DNA of 64,000 bases, from the NCBI GenBank assembly GCA_009809945.1, contig WTPW01000439.1:289349-353348 (forward strand). Reading direction: 5' to 3'. This DNA is from Gigaspora margarita (lineage: Eukaryota; Glomeromycota; Glomeromycetes; Diversisporales; Gigasporaceae). Positions within the stretch are counted from its first letter, which is position 1. Each line of letters begins with the position of its first letter. The position numbers were made by a program, and so were the translations under genes. Under the pieces are notes generated by a model. It was given only the letters and a program-made list of their open reading frames with translations, was not told the DNA's origin and ran no database searches. Shown here piece by piece: positions 46,275 to 57,554 of the stretch.

Positions 46275-46804
46275 AGTTATTAGTCATAGATCATGTTCCT
46301 TAGAAATAAGTTTAAAATAAGTTTATAATAAAAATTATAAAAAAACACATGAATTTACTATAAACTTTGAGCTGAAGATCCTTTTCAGCTTAACTAATTA
46401 ACTTAAAATTAAATTTTGTGAGTATATAGGACAAGAAAAGAAGAAAATTTTGAGTTTAAAAATTGCATTAAAATTTTGCCAATTTTGCACCTTTTCAAAA
46501 TGTAACTCTGTCAAAAACAAATATTTACAAATTTTAAATTAAGACATGTCTCCATGGCGACCCTACATATAACAGCCAATCATATTTAGGGTTAGAAAAT
46601 TTTCATTTGTGTTTTTGTATTATAAAAGTTAGAAAGTTTGTAGAAAATTTTAATTGGACAATAATAAGCAACATATTATTTAGTCACATGCTTAATTTTG
46701 ATTGGCTATTCATATAAAGGGTCTCCATAGAGACATATCTCCATAAAATAACACCCATTTTTATATAAACTTATTTCTAGAGGACATGTCCTATGACTGT
46801 TATC
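46275..46804. mobile_element. Foldback element (ACATGTCC family), copy 1
   Basis: Left arm agtcatagatcatgttcctt + agaaataagttt against the right-arm mirror ending ...tctagaggacatgtcctatg + actgtta. The interior is shared with 61364-62752 (aaaattataaaaaaacacat; attttgccaattttgcacc). Contains the nested element 46543-46739. Confidence 0.65.
46543..46739. mobile_element. ~197-bp TIR element nested in the 46.3-kb foldback
   Basis: gacatgtctccatggcgacc + ct against agggtctccatagagacata + tc, with cagccaatca/tgattggcta further in. No TSD could be fixed. Confidence 0.6.
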
Positions 46805-47068
46805 TTTTCCTATAATTATTCAGTTGGATATACCTAATATAGTAATTATAAAGAGGTGTGACTTTATAAAAGTACTTCCATATAAGCACTAATTATAATT
46901 AATATAAAAAAAGTAATTTAGTAAGGTATTTTAAAAATTATATATATAATTGTAAATAGTTATTATATAGAAAAGATAAAAAATATTTTATGTAAATTGA
47001 AGTTTATGCAATAAGAAAAGTTTTCAGGAGAACAAAACACACCTACAATTAAAGTGTTATGCAAATTA
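46805..47068. repeat. Left part of a dispersed AT-rich repeat split by the SINE
   Basis: The end of this stretch and 47921-48150 match, in part inverted, 59570-60160 (ttagtactaatttttatttt; ttattcttctgaacaacttt). The SINE and the MITE at 59675-59954 are thus insertions into two copies of the same repeat. Confidence 0.5.
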
Positions 47069-47082
47069 TATAACTTTTTATT

Positions 47083-47906
47083 TTTTTTTTTAATCTTAGA
47101 CAGTCTCGCTGGTGCCTATGCATCACATTATATATCCGACTTCACATAATACTTGTTACATGAATGAGGGTACAACTAGCCTCACCCACAACTTTTGGTT
47201 GTCTATTTAAGTAGCCACCCGAAGGTCCTACCCTAGCTGCCATACCTGCAACCCACATACTGGTTATTGCCTATTTAAACCCTCTGGTCCATGCTCCGCC
47301 GATTAGTCCGTCGTCTATTTATGTTCTTTTTTAGCTTGGCCCAACATCCCCCAGCTTGTAATCGTCCGCCCGAAAGTGACCTTTCCCGCCCAGAAGCGAC
47401 CTGTCGCACCGACTTCACTTGGAGAGGTCAGAAGATTTCGTACACTCCAATCAGAATGTACTGTACCATCAGATCGCCACATCCCATTTCGTAGTTATCC
47501 ATGGATTTTTAGTACCGGCGCATCTGCATTATACTACACTTGCAGTCTGGATCCTGAACTGCTAGGTACCTCCCTTGCCCTTATAAGGTTCATTCGGATC
47601 CCGGTACTGACCTTATTTATGGTAGCACCATCAGAGATCCAATCTACCTCCTTATTCAGGACTTCCCAAATGGGTTTCCGTTTTTCTAGTTCCTTGGATT
47701 TTTTCAGTGTAACAAACACCATTGCACCCGAGAGCTCCTATTTGTGATAGTGGAACCAAGGTTACAGGTTTCTCACCCAACTAATCTGAGCCACGGTTAC
47801 CGTAACACTGGCCTATTTTTCGTTATCATTGTCAGTGGAATTTGAACTTTTGACCTGCCGCTTGGGGGTTGACAACCTGGCCACTTCTCTAGATCGTCAC
47901 ACCCTT
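47083..47906 (-). mobile_element. SINE-like retroelement with tRNA-derived head
   Basis: On the minus strand it begins ggtgtgacgatctagagaag. An A-box-like tggccaggttgt (47872-47883) and a B-box-like gttcaaattcc (47837-47847) have tRNA-like spacing, so RNA polymerase III transcription is likely. It ends in a poly-A run (T run at 47083-47091 on the plus strand). A perfect 14-bp TSD, tataactttttatt, lies at 47069-47082 and 47907-47920. It is far richer in G+C than its surroundings and so looks young. At 824 bp it is long for a SINE. A 62-codon minus frame (47534-47722) matches nothing I know. The last bases before the poly-A (gcgagactgtctaagatt) resemble the 3' end of the 30.4-kb LINE (gcaagactgccgaattt). 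Confidence 0.75.
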
Positions 47907-48150
47907 TATAACTTTTTATTAGTACTAATTTTTATTTTATATATCTATAAATATAGTTAAAAAATTTGTAAAAATTTTTTATAAAAACATAAAAAAAAAC
48001 ATATTAATAAAATATTATCTAATTTGTATGAAAATTTTATGGTAGATATAATTTATTCTTCTGAACAACTTTTTTTATTGTTTAAAATTGATTTGTTAGC
48101 ATTATTTGACTTTAATATATAGCAACTATCAATGATTATATATAAAATTT

Positions 48151-48680
48151 TTTAAATTTATTTTTATAATTTTTTATATGATCATTGATCATTGCTATAT
48201 ATAAAAATCAAAATAATACTAAGTAAATCGATTTTAATTGATAATCCGCCAGTCAATCAGAGAATTTTCCTTATTAAGATGTGACAGAGATCACTTATAA
48301 CTCAAAGTCGAATTGAAATTTTTAAGGATAAGTAAAGTTATAAAAATTTTTAAACAAATATAGTATTAAAGTAGTACAAATAATAGAAGAATACCTTAAG
48401 CTTCTAATTATAAAACTATTAGATATTGATCTTTTTTTTTGAAGAACTTTACTCAGTAAGCATGTGGCATTTACTAAGCTAAACTTTATATTAATTAGCT
48501 ATCAAGATAATTTGTAATATGTTGCTTTTAGCTTATTTTAAATGAAATTTTTATTTTTTTTATTTTTTAGATTTTTAAACTTAAAAATAATGGAATGGAT
48601 TTACATATTGTTTACTATGGTATGTTTTCTACGTTAGATCTTTAAAATATAATAGATTTTACCTTATAATAATAAGCATT
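48151..48680. other. AT-rich DNA with one foldback-end fragment
   Basis: At 48236-48265 attgataatccgccagtcaa matches the end of the 25391-26466 element. There is nothing else. Confidence 0.45.
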
Positions 48681-48775
48681 TGAGCGATATTTAAAGCATC
48701 TGAACCCAATAATTCAAGTAAGCAACTCAACCTTGGCACATCCAAGAATTGTTCACGCCTTAGGTTAGTGGGAAT
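48681..48775 (+). pseudogene. Sel1-like repeat fragment upstream of hAT copy 2
   Basis: One frame reads AFERYLKHLNPIIQVSNSTL, matching the AFEWYLKSAE part of a Sel1 repeat. The hAT element begins right after it (48776), and Sel1 coding returns beyond the element (50730), so the element landed in an already present Sel1 gene. Confidence 0.55.
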
Positions 48776-50634
48776 TAGTACTCCTAGGTCCAGTCTGGGT
48801 CTGGTCCAGTCCGGGTCCAGTCCGGGATCAGACCAGACTCAGACTCTAAATTTTACTAATTTCAGACTTCAGACCAGACTCAGACTGAACTATGAGTCCA
48901 GTCTGGGTCTGGTCCGAAGTCTGCAGACTGGTCTGAGTCCGAATATATTTATANNNATTTTTTGGCGCTGAACAAGTTTACTTNGTGCATTTTGTTAGAA
49001 TAAATTAGTAAAATTTTATGAATCATAAGATTTTATAGAATTTTATTAATAAAATTTCATAAAATCTTATAATTCACAAATATTTATTAATTAATTCTGA
49101 CAAAATGCATTAATTAAACTTGTTCAGCACCTAAACATGCATCAAAACGGCTGGTTTGTTTTTATTTTACTTGAAATTTAGAGATTTGATGCACAATTTT
49201 GGATTTTTGTTCAAAAAAGACAAAATTTAACATCTTATCTCCAAATTTCAAGTAAAATAAAAACAACCCTGCCGATTTAATTTATTTTTAGGTACTGAAC
49301 AAGTTTACTTAATGCATTAAGTTAGAAATAATTAGTAAAATTTTGTGAATCATAAGATTTTATAGAATTTTATTAATAAAATTCTATAAATTTTTAAAAT
49401 TCAGAGATTTTTATTAATTAATTCTAACAAAATACACTAAGTAAATTCGTTTAGCACCTAAAAATACATTAAACCGGTAGGGTTGTTTTTATTTTACTTG
49501 AAATTTGGAGAAAAGATGCNNNNNNNNNNNNNNNNNNNNNNNNNNNNNNNNNNNNNNNNNNNNNNNNNNNNNNNNNNNNNNNNNNNNNNNNNNNNNNNNN
49601 NNNNNNNNNNNNNNNNNNNNNNNNNNNNNNNNNNNNNNNNNNNNNNNNNNNNNNNNNNNNNNNNNNNNNNNNNNNNNNNNNNNNNNNNNNNNNNNNNNNN
49701 NNNNNNNNNNNNNNNNNNNNNNNNNNNNNNNNNNNNNNNNNNNNNNNNNNNNNNNNNNNNNNNNNNNNNNNNNNNNNNNNNNNNNNNNNNNNNNNNNNNN
49801 NNNNNNNNNNNNNNNNNNNNNNNNNNNNNNNNNNNNNNNNNNNNNNNNNNNNNNNNNNNNNNNNNNNNNNNNNNNNNNNNNNNNNNNNNNNNNNNNNNNN
49901 NNNNNNNNNNNNNNNNNNNNNNNNNNNNNNNNNNNNNNNNNNNNNNNNNNNNTTTTTAGGTGCTGAACAAGTTTACTTAGTGCATTTTGTTAGAATTAAT
50001 TAATAAAAATTTCTGAATTTTAAGAATTTATAGAATTTTACTAATAAAATTCTATAAAATCTTATGATCCACAAAATTTTACTAATTATTTCTAACTTAA
50101 TGCACTAAGTAAACTTGTTCAGCACCTAAAAATAAATTAAATCGGCAGGGTTGTTTTTATTTTAATTGAAATTTGGAGATAAGATGTTAAATTTTGTCTT
50201 TTTTGANCAAAAATCCAAAATTGTGCATCAAATCTCTAAATTTCAAGTAAAATAAAAACAAAACAGCCATTTTGATGCATGTTTAGGTGCTGAACAAGTT
50301 TATTTAGTGCATTTTGTTAGAATTATTTAATAAATATTTGTGAATTATAAGAGTTTATAAAATTTTATTAATAAAATTCTATAAAATCTTATGATTCATA
50401 AAATTTTTTTTACTAATTTATTCTAACAAAATGTACTAAGTAAACTTGTTCAGCACCAAAAAATACATATAAATATATTTGGACTCAGACCAGTCTGCAG
50501 ACTTTGGACCAGACCCAGACCAGACTCAGACTTGACTAAAAAGTCTGAATATAAAAGTCTGAGTCCGGTTCAAAAATCAGACCAGACTCAGATTTGACTA
50601 AAGTCTGGTTCAAGTCCAGTCTGTAGGAGCACTA
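48776..50634. mobile_element. hAT-type non-autonomous element with palindromic satellite core, copy 2
   Basis: Ends tagtactcc... and ...ggagcacta. Flanks gtgggaat (48768-48775) and gtgggtat (50635-50642) match 7 of 8. Subterminal gtctgggtctggtcc motifs and the same A/B palindrome array as copy 1: A palindromes start near 48966, 49292, 49958 and 50287. The N gap spans almost exactly one more unit, which would again make five A and four B palindromes. Confidence 0.9.
49520..49952. other. Assembly gap (N run) inside the satellite
   Basis: 433 undetermined bases, placed in a long palindromic array. The two open frames reported across it are only N. The gap length is consistent with one missing satellite unit plus a part. 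Confidence 0.99.
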
Positions 50635-50729
50635 GTGGGTATATATATATTTTTTTTGATTATTATATTATTCTTTTTTCATTTTACTAGCATTTATTCT
50701 CAGATCGTTCTTGAGTCTTCAATAAAAAG

Positions 50730-50862
50730 GTGCATACACAACCAAGGACAAAAAAAAAGGCATTTGAAATCTCTGAAGGTGATGATTCTCAAGGACAACA
50801 TGATCTTCAAGGATGAAAAAGGGCACCTGAGCAATATTTTAAATAGGCAATGTTTTATGTAA
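50730..50862 (+). pseudogene. Sel1-like repeat fragment
   Basis: The frame gives GAYTTKDKKKAFEISEGDDS + QGQHDLQG, i.e. the GIGT.KD.KKAFE part followed by a shortened linker, then a stop and a shifted part with LSNIL. It is the continuation of the Sel1 material at 48681-48775. Confidence 0.6.
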
Positions 50863-51018
50863 TTCACATGAATTTGGAGAATTAAACGATAATAAATAGC
50901 ACTAGTCAATAAACTTTAGACTTTTGCCTAATCAACTCATTTGCTAATTTCTTGTTTCCGAACTGGGCAACAACAAATCTTTTCGCTATTATAAGCATAT
51001 ACTCTTTTAAGCAAAAAA

Positions 51019-51154
51019 ATGGGTTGTTGCAGTAAAGACGAAGGTGATGATGGTTCAAAGGTAAATTACATCATATTGTCATTATTCTTTGCCTAAGTAG
51101 TCTTCTTTGTGACAGGCTACAAAAATGAAAATTTCGTGTCAAATAGCTGAATGA
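51019..51154 (+). pseudogene. Possible two-exon N-terminal fragment starting MGCC
   Basis: ATG at 51019 in a good context (caaaaaaatgg) opens MGCCSKDEGDDGSK. This is followed by a GT-AG intron of 55 bases (51061-51115, gtaaat ... gacag) that joins in phase to ATKMKISCQIAE and a stop at 51154. An MGCC start suggests N-myristoylation and palmitoylation, as in G-protein alpha subunits. The second exon loosely resembles the following K/R-rich segment of that family. It is too short to be functional as such. It may be a truncated gene copy or chance. Confidence 0.3.
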
Positions 51155-51269
51155 ACGATCCTGGTGATAGAAACTCTTATGTTGAGTTAATATCAAGTTT
51201 ACTTTCATTATTGTTGGGATTTTGTGTAGTAATTATAATATTTGAAAGATTTTAATATGTAAAAGAATT

Positions 51270-51660
51270 CTGCTATTAACTTAGGCAGAGAATGACGTAT
51301 CCACGTTATGATGTCGCGGCAGATTATGATAGAGGTCTCATATTCTGCTGTTAATAAGGACAAAGATGAATGAAAGTATTTGTGTGGTAGAGATGTGAAC
51401 TGAAATCTATTGGATTAAATTTAATAGTAAATTCAATAGATTTACTATTAAATTTAGATTCAATAGATTACAGTTCATATCTCTATTAAGTGGTATTTGA
51501 AATCTGCTGAACCCAGTAATTCTATAATCTTGAATTATACTATGAAAGATGTAGGCACACCCAAGGATAATAAAAAGCATTTAAGTGATATATTTTAATC
51601 TTTTGAACTGTGAGTAATCTTGGTGCACCTGAGAAAAGAAAGGCATTTTAGTAGTTTCTG
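51270..51660 (+). pseudogene. Sel1-like repeat fragments interrupted by a 98-bp MITE
   Basis: After the MITE the frame gives KWYLKSAEPSNSIILNYTMK + DVGTPKDNKKHLSDIF, a nearly full Sel1 repeat, then NLGAPEKRKAF. Before the MITE, gacaaagatgaatgaaagta encodes the KDE...K part. Stops and shifts abound. Confidence 0.7.
51388..51485. mobile_element. 98-bp hAT-type MITE in a Sel1 pseudogene
   Basis: Ends tagagatgtgaactgaaatc ... gattacagttcatatctcta, almost a full palindrome. Flanks ttgtgtgg (51380-51387) and ttaagtgg (51486-51493) match 6 of 8. TAGAG ends resemble the 8099-8257 element. Confidence 0.8.
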
Positions 51661-51689
51661 ATCCTGATTATTCAAGTGGACAATATAAT

Positions 51690-52140
51690 ATCATAAAAGA
51701 GGCATAGGTACATTCAAGTAGTCATGTGATCCATTCAAATTCGGATTATCCAGATTACAACAATCAAATCCTTATTCGTACGAATTGATCTCCAATCCGC
51801 ATATTTATGAACAGATGATTGACAATTCGCAGATTTTGAAGGATGATCAATGATTCAACGAATTGAACGATCTGTCGTTTAACAAATAAAATTTGATGGA
51901 CACTTTAAACGTTTTAATGTGTGCCACTATATTTTTTATAAGGTTTTCTAATTTTTAACTTTGTTAAAGATATACAAGTTTAAGTTTTATTCATTTATAT
52001 ATACAAACGAATTACTCAAACAAGGAAAAAGTTTATAAAGTTAAAAAGAAATAGTTGAATATTCAAAAAAGCTGCTAATTTAAATTTATAAAAATATTTA
52101 TATTTAAACTAATGAGTTTTAGAATTTGTAAAATCCGGTA
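51690..52140. other. Intergenic DNA with degenerate gacaattcgca words
   Basis: 51760-51880 repeats words like gattgacaattcgcagattt that also build the 42-bp repeat at 55654. The rest shows nothing. Confidence 0.4.
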
Positions 52141-52147
52141 TAGTATA

Positions 52148-54596
52148 CTAAAAAAAAAAAAAGAAATTATTGTGTTGATAGCGATGAATGCTATCTAAAA
52201 TATTATAATTTCTTTTTAGAAATACTAATCTTTTAAAAAATTCTGGATTTATATGAGTTCTCTTAGGACCCATAATATTTCCACAGTCCAAAAATAATCT
52301 TTCTGATGGTGTTAATGTAGCTGATACAGAAAGGTATATACGGGCTAATTCACTCATTACAGGAAACCTTTCCTTATGAACCTTCTACCAGGCAAATGGA
52401 TCAGAGCTAAAAGGTATTTGTGAGACTGCAAGATATTCATCGAATTCATACTATAAATTAATAGTTGGTAGATTATTAAAGATATTAAAAAGTGTAGGTT
52501 TATAAAGAGTAGTTATTGTAGAATTAGAAGAAATTGTATCTGATAGATTTTGTGATAAAGCCATAATTTTTGAAGCTGTAGTTGAATTTACTGTTAAATT
52601 ATTTTTTATTTTATGATATTTATTTTTCAATAATTCTTGAACCTCATCTACTTTATCAGGTGCGAAACCAATTTTTTTAACACGTGGATCAAGAATGGAA
52701 GGTAAATATGATATAATATCATTTTTACAGTAAAAACACATTGTACGATATAGTGTTTCTTTTACTCTTTCTATTGCATTTGAACTTTGCATAGGTTTAT
52801 CTAAATTTGTTCCTTCTTTTTGATTCGTATCTTCATCTATTGCTATAAAAATATCGTATTTTTCAATATTTATTTCATCTGTTAATGATGCGGGCTTAAG
52901 CCTCTTAATAATTTCAGATATTAAAGGACTTACTATACTATAAGTAGCATAGCTACTATCACCAAGATACCTAGTTACTTCCTCAAAAGGACCTAAACCT
53001 GAAATTAGATCATGAAGCAAATCCCATTTATCATTTGTTAGCATTATTCTATTAAATTGTTGAAAATCCTTTTTGCTATCTTGATTGTTGTCTTCAGCTA
53101 AATTAGCTTCGAGTATACGAATATCCTTTTAATTCTAAAAGCCTGCACCAAGCCAAATAGCTAGAATTCCAGTGGGTTTGTACGTCAGCTATCACATGTC
53201 TTAAATATTTTGATGTTTTACTGGCATCCTAAAAAATAAATAACAATTTAATATATACTAATATTAAAGAATTAAATAAAAATAAAATAAAAATACAATA
53301 GATGACTCCTTAATAAATAAAAAATAAGTAAAGAATATAATTAATAAATAAAATAAAAAAATAAATAATATTTGGGCTAATTTTGTTTATACCCGGAAGA
53401 TTAGTATAATCAATGTATATTATAGTCAATTAACATTACTGATCAATCACTCAATTAATTGACTAAGCGGTGTAACTATAATCAGGCATATTATATGCTT
53501 AATCCCATGATAATTCAAAACAAAAGCTGCCTCGATACTTATATATCGAGCTGCTTTAAATTTAGGTATTCTCTAAAATTAGCCCAGACAATTAGCATAT
53601 AAAAAAATTTTTTAAACCTCATTAGTTTTTGAATTACATTTTTGAATATTTTGCAATCGTTCAGATTGTTTGGGTTTTAAAAAAAATTGATAAGACGCTT
53701 TGCATGACCTACTAAAATTTTAACAGGTTTTAATCCTTTTCCAATTATTAGTTGCAAAGTATGTGCCATGCATGGTTGCCAAGTTATATTTTCTGCTGAA
53801 TCTTTTAAATCTTTAATAGCTTTTTGCATATTTTGACCATTATCTGTAGTCATTATAAACACCTTATTGCATAATTCTAATTCATCTAATAATGAAAGTA
53901 TATTATCTCCAATATTTTTAGCAGTATGTGGATAACGAATATATTTGACAAAAAGTATAATCTCACGTAACTGAAAAGTATTATCTAAGTATGAACAAGT
54001 TATACCTAAATACCTTGTTTATTTCTTCCGGTCCAGAGATCACATGTTAAAGATACTGACGTAGCCTCATTTTTTAACTTTTCAATTATTAATGGGAACG
54101 AATAATTTTATGCACGATGAATAAGTTTTTTAATATGTTTTGCATTTGGAATTTGAAATTTAGAATCTAATTCTGTTATAAATTTTCTAAAGGCTTTATT
54201 TTGAAGAATAGTGAGTGGTTAAAAATCACTTACAATCCAATCCACAAGGTATTGATACAATTCAAGTTGTCGTAATTCATTATGAGGTATATTTAAAGAA
54301 ACAAAATTATTTTTAGCCTGTTCTTTGGTTATACCATGTACATTATTAAGATGAGTAGCACAATTACTAGTAGATGTACCAATTTTATATTTCATACCAC
54401 ATTTTTTTTCTTTTACTGTTTCAACTTTACAAATAGCAACTCTTATGCCTTCCTCATACATTGCCTCAAAATATAGCCAGATCCAACTTCTAATAGCACT
54501 ACCTCCATGCGTATCATTATATTTGGTTTTTTTATGTTGGTTAGATACTTCATCACTAGATAATACTTCAACATTATTTTCATTGTAGTGAAACAT
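52148..54596 (-). pseudogene. hAT-superfamily transposase, BED-finger (ZBED/Ac-like), decayed
   Basis: Reading on the minus strand: 54596-54219 has a BED-like zinc finger region (SAIRSWIWLYFEAM ... SNCATHLNNVHGI). It continues through AFRKFITELDSKFQIP, then SVSLTCDLWTGRNKQGI and HTAKNIGDNILSLLDELEL to MTTDNGQNMQKAI and WQPCMAHTLQLIIGKGL (53862-53677). Beyond an insertion (53374-53585) come THWNSSYLAW, then 53044-52451 with SILDPRVKKIGF. The dimerisation block SELARIYLSVSATLTPSERL + GNIMGPKRTHINPE lies at 52357-52148. Damage: in-frame stops near 54130 and 54020 and at the AW*KVH site near 52390, and a frameshift near 53120. No element ends found. It is distinct from the DUF659 type at 19.5 kb and could once have served the TAG/CAG-ended MITEs (inference). 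Confidence 0.88.
53374..53585. mobile_element. 212-bp TIR element inside the hAT pseudogene
   Basis: gggctaattttgtttatacc against ggtattctctaaaattagcc + c. The interior includes a hairpin gctgcctcgatacttatata + tcgagctgc (53526-53554). No clear TSD; GGGC ends are PIF-like. It separates two coding parts of the transposase, although an intron could lie there too. Confidence 0.65.
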
Positions 54597-54599
54597 TTT

Positions 54600-55370
54600 A
54601 TTAAACAGTATATATATGAAAATAGAATGGTTCTATTTAAAGTATATGAATAATTTGGATAGAATTAACAAGAAAAAACAAATATATATATTTAATAAGC
54701 TTTCAAATTTTAGAGATCCATAAAATACTGTATGACTCTTTTGAGTTATTGCTAACTCAAATTTGAAGTGCTTTAATGATTCAATTTAAACGTATGTTTC
54801 TTTTACAGATTTTACAAAACCCCTTGTTGAATCCTATCTCATCTATTTTTTTTGTGTGTGAATTCAAATTTTCTTAGAATTTTTATGCAGTTTATAGTAT
54901 AAAATCTAGAAAAAACATGTATATAGCAATTAACCAAAAATAGAAAGTACTATAAATTCTTGAAATAGCAAGTATTTCAAGTATGCCCATTAAACTATAT
55001 AAATGTAACGTGATGTTATTTAGGTAATTAATTATGACCAATTGTGGTGAAGTTGCAACTTTTTTGGTAGTATTGACGTAGGTAGTAACTTTGAAAAGGT
55101 TGAAAAAAATGTGCAAACCATTTTTTTTATATATTTTATATGACACATATTACGGCATATAGCAGATTATGCGTCAAACGGGCTTATTGTTTTTTTTATT
55201 TTTTTGAACATTTGTGGCAATTAAAGTTATGCATGAAATAAGCTATATGAAATACACCTTAAGTAAAATGCCCAAAAACTTTTTTTGGCATTATTATAAT
55301 ACGTGATTATGATTTTATGACTTTACTTTTTAGGTTAGCAGTTAACGACAAGGCGAGGTCATGAGGTTAG
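54600..55370. other. AT-rich DNA upstream of the hAT pseudogene
   Basis: No TIR or coding frame could be supported. The 84-codon minus frame at 54892-55146 is low complexity. Confidence 0.35.
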
Positions 55371-55408
55371 GTCTTAAATGAATAATCGACAATTCGCATA
55401 AATTTTAT

Positions 55409-55644
55409 AGAAGGGTCACCAAAATTCTGGGACAGATGCATCAGATTTAGGTCAGCATTTAGCCCTAGTTGTTAGCAGATTCTATAGCAAAATTATCAGC
55501 TGGGCATTTTTTAATTAATGAATGGATATGATTTATTAGTAAAAATTTTTATGATCTTGGGCAAAATTGATCAATTCTGATCTAGCTGACCATGATTCCA
55601 ATGCACTCTGACGTATTCTGACCCAGAATTTTGGGGACCCTTCT
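55409..55644. mobile_element. 236-bp MITE (gtcacc-aaaattct family), copy 2
   Basis: TIR agaagggtcaccaaaattct + ggg against cccagaattttggggaccct + tct. Shares agcatttagccctag and agcaaaattatcagctgggc with 15126-15254. TSD not evident. Confidence 0.7.
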
Positions 55645-55653
55645 GTATGAGTT

Positions 55654-55800
55654 AATTCGCATATATATTGAATGAATATTGATTGGACAATTGACAATTC
55701 GCATATGCATTGAACGGATATTAATCAGATAATCGACAATTCGCATATGTATTGAATGGATATTGATCAGATAATCAACAATTTGCATATGATTTATCAG
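55654..55800. repeat. 42-bp tandem repeat, about 3.4 units
   Basis: Unit: aattcgcatatgcattgaac + ggatattaatcagataatcg + ac. Words of the unit are scattered at 55380-55400 and 51760-51880. The 104-codon minus frame (55582-55896) results from the repeat (42 = 14 codons). Confidence 0.75.
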
Positions 55801-55908
55801 ATTGAACGGATTGAATGAATGATCTACAATTTGTATAAGGATTGAATAGTTACACAGAAATACAGATTTTGAACAGACATCCAGATTGCAGATCATGAAT
55901 CACACCTC

Positions 55909-56125
55909 TTTATTCAAGGATAAAAAAAGGTATTTGATCAGTATTTAAAATCTGTTGGACTAGTAATTTAAGCAAATAGGGCATGGCACACTATGGATGA
56001 AAGAAAGGCATTTGAGTGGTATATGAAATCTGCTAAATCTGCCAATTCCAGTAGAAAATGTAATCCTGGGGTCTGCTATGAATAAGGTATGGGCATATCA
56101 AAAGATGAAAAAAAGGTAATCTGCT
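55909..56125 (+). pseudogene. Sel1-like repeat fragment
   Basis: The frame gives DERKAFEWYMKSAKSANSSR + KCNPGVCYE, stop, GMGISKDEKK, a full Sel1 repeat, preceded by a weaker KKVFDQYLKSVG. Clear relic of a Sel1 gene, truncated by the foldback starting at 56166. Confidence 0.75.
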
Positions 56126-56470
56126 GAAGCTATCAAAATTTCAAACCCAATTTTTATTAGGGTTAGGGGAGCGCCATTTATCATCTGATTTTTAGGGTAG
56201 GGGGAGGGTCAGACAATTATCAGGTCCTAATAGCAGATAACTTTTGATTGGCTAAAATTATTAAAATTTTTAAAATTTAATATTAAATAACTCTTGAACC
56301 AGTTATCTGTTTTGGATGCTTTTACTACCAAAATGTTCGCCTCAATAAGACGATTCCAACGAGCCTAAAATCATCAAAATCCAACCACAGGATCCCAAGA
56401 TCATTATAGATTTGTACTGCTTTAATTATATTATTTTCGTATATATTAAAAATTATTATTAAAGATCTTA

Positions 56471-57196
56471 AGGGAGATGGGGGTATTATAGCGAATTAGG
56501 TATTGTGGCGAATTGTGATATCTCATGATCCTGTGATCGGAATTGAATGAAATTTATACCATTCGAATTCTCTCATCGAGAGGAATCGAATGGTATAAAT
56601 TTTATTCGATCCTGACAGCTAAGTCATGAGGTATCGAAGTTAATGCATTTTTTTATATTCGTTACCATATAATCAGCTTTGTGACTCAGTGGTTCAAATT
56701 GAGCGATTTTTATATCAATCGATTCCTCTCGACGAGAGGAATCGATTGGTATAAGAATCACCCAATTCGGATCACTGGGTCATGAGAAATTCCTGATTAA
56801 ACCATTCCGATATATAGAATACTTAGTAAAAGGGTATTGTGGCGAATCGTTAATATCTCATGATCCCATGATCAGAATCCAATAATTTTTATATCATTAG
56901 ATTCCTCTCATCGAGAAGAATTGAATGGTATAAAAATCATTGGATTCTGACCATGGAGTCACAAAATATCAATGATTCGCCACAATACCTCCTAATGCAA
57001 AAAAATCCATTTAATTTTAACGAAACTTTAAATTCGAATATCTTTAGATTTAATGAACAGAATCGAATGATTTTGGTATCAATTGATTCAGCTTAATGAG
57101 ATAAATCAAATAATACTAAAATTATTCGACTCCAACCAATAAATTATATGATACGACCAAAATATTGTTAACTTCGCCATAATACCCCCATCTCTC
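56471..57196. mobile_element. PIF/Harbinger-type element of three hairpins, 726 bp
   Basis: Ends agggagatgggggtattata ... tacccccatctctc. TTA is duplicated at 56468-56470 and 57197-57199. The undisturbed opposite arm (57515-57530, gagcttataaaattt) is the empty site. The interior holds three successive hairpins centred near 56574, 56730 and 56908, all with tcgattcctctcnncgagag-type cores and atcatgatcctgtgatc-type bases. Confidence 0.8.
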
Positions 57197-57554
57197 TTAT
57201 AAACTTTAATATTAAATAACTCTTGAACCAGTGATCCATTTTGGATGATTTTACTACCAAAATGCTCGTCTCAATGAGACGATTCTAATGAACCTAAAAT
57301 TATTAAATTCTGATCACGGGATCCAGAGATCGTTATAGATTTGTGTTATTTTAATATAATCTATTAAAAATAATACAAATCTATACATTCTCTGGATCCC
57401 ATGATCAGAATTTAACAATTTTAGGTTCATTAGAATCGCCTCATTGAGACAAGCATTTTGGTAATAAAATCATTCAAACTGGATCACTGGTACAAGAATT
57501 ATTCAATATTAAATTTTATAAGCTCTTTAATAATAATTTTTAATATATACGAAA

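Noticed and set aside
47836..47906. A genuine minus-strand tRNA gene
   Set aside because: A and B boxes are present, but the sequence does not close into a clear cloverleaf and continues into a poly-A-ended element flanked by a TSD, so it is a SINE head.
49483..49966. Two frames of about 155 codons
   Set aside because: They consist almost wholly of undetermined bases in the N gap.
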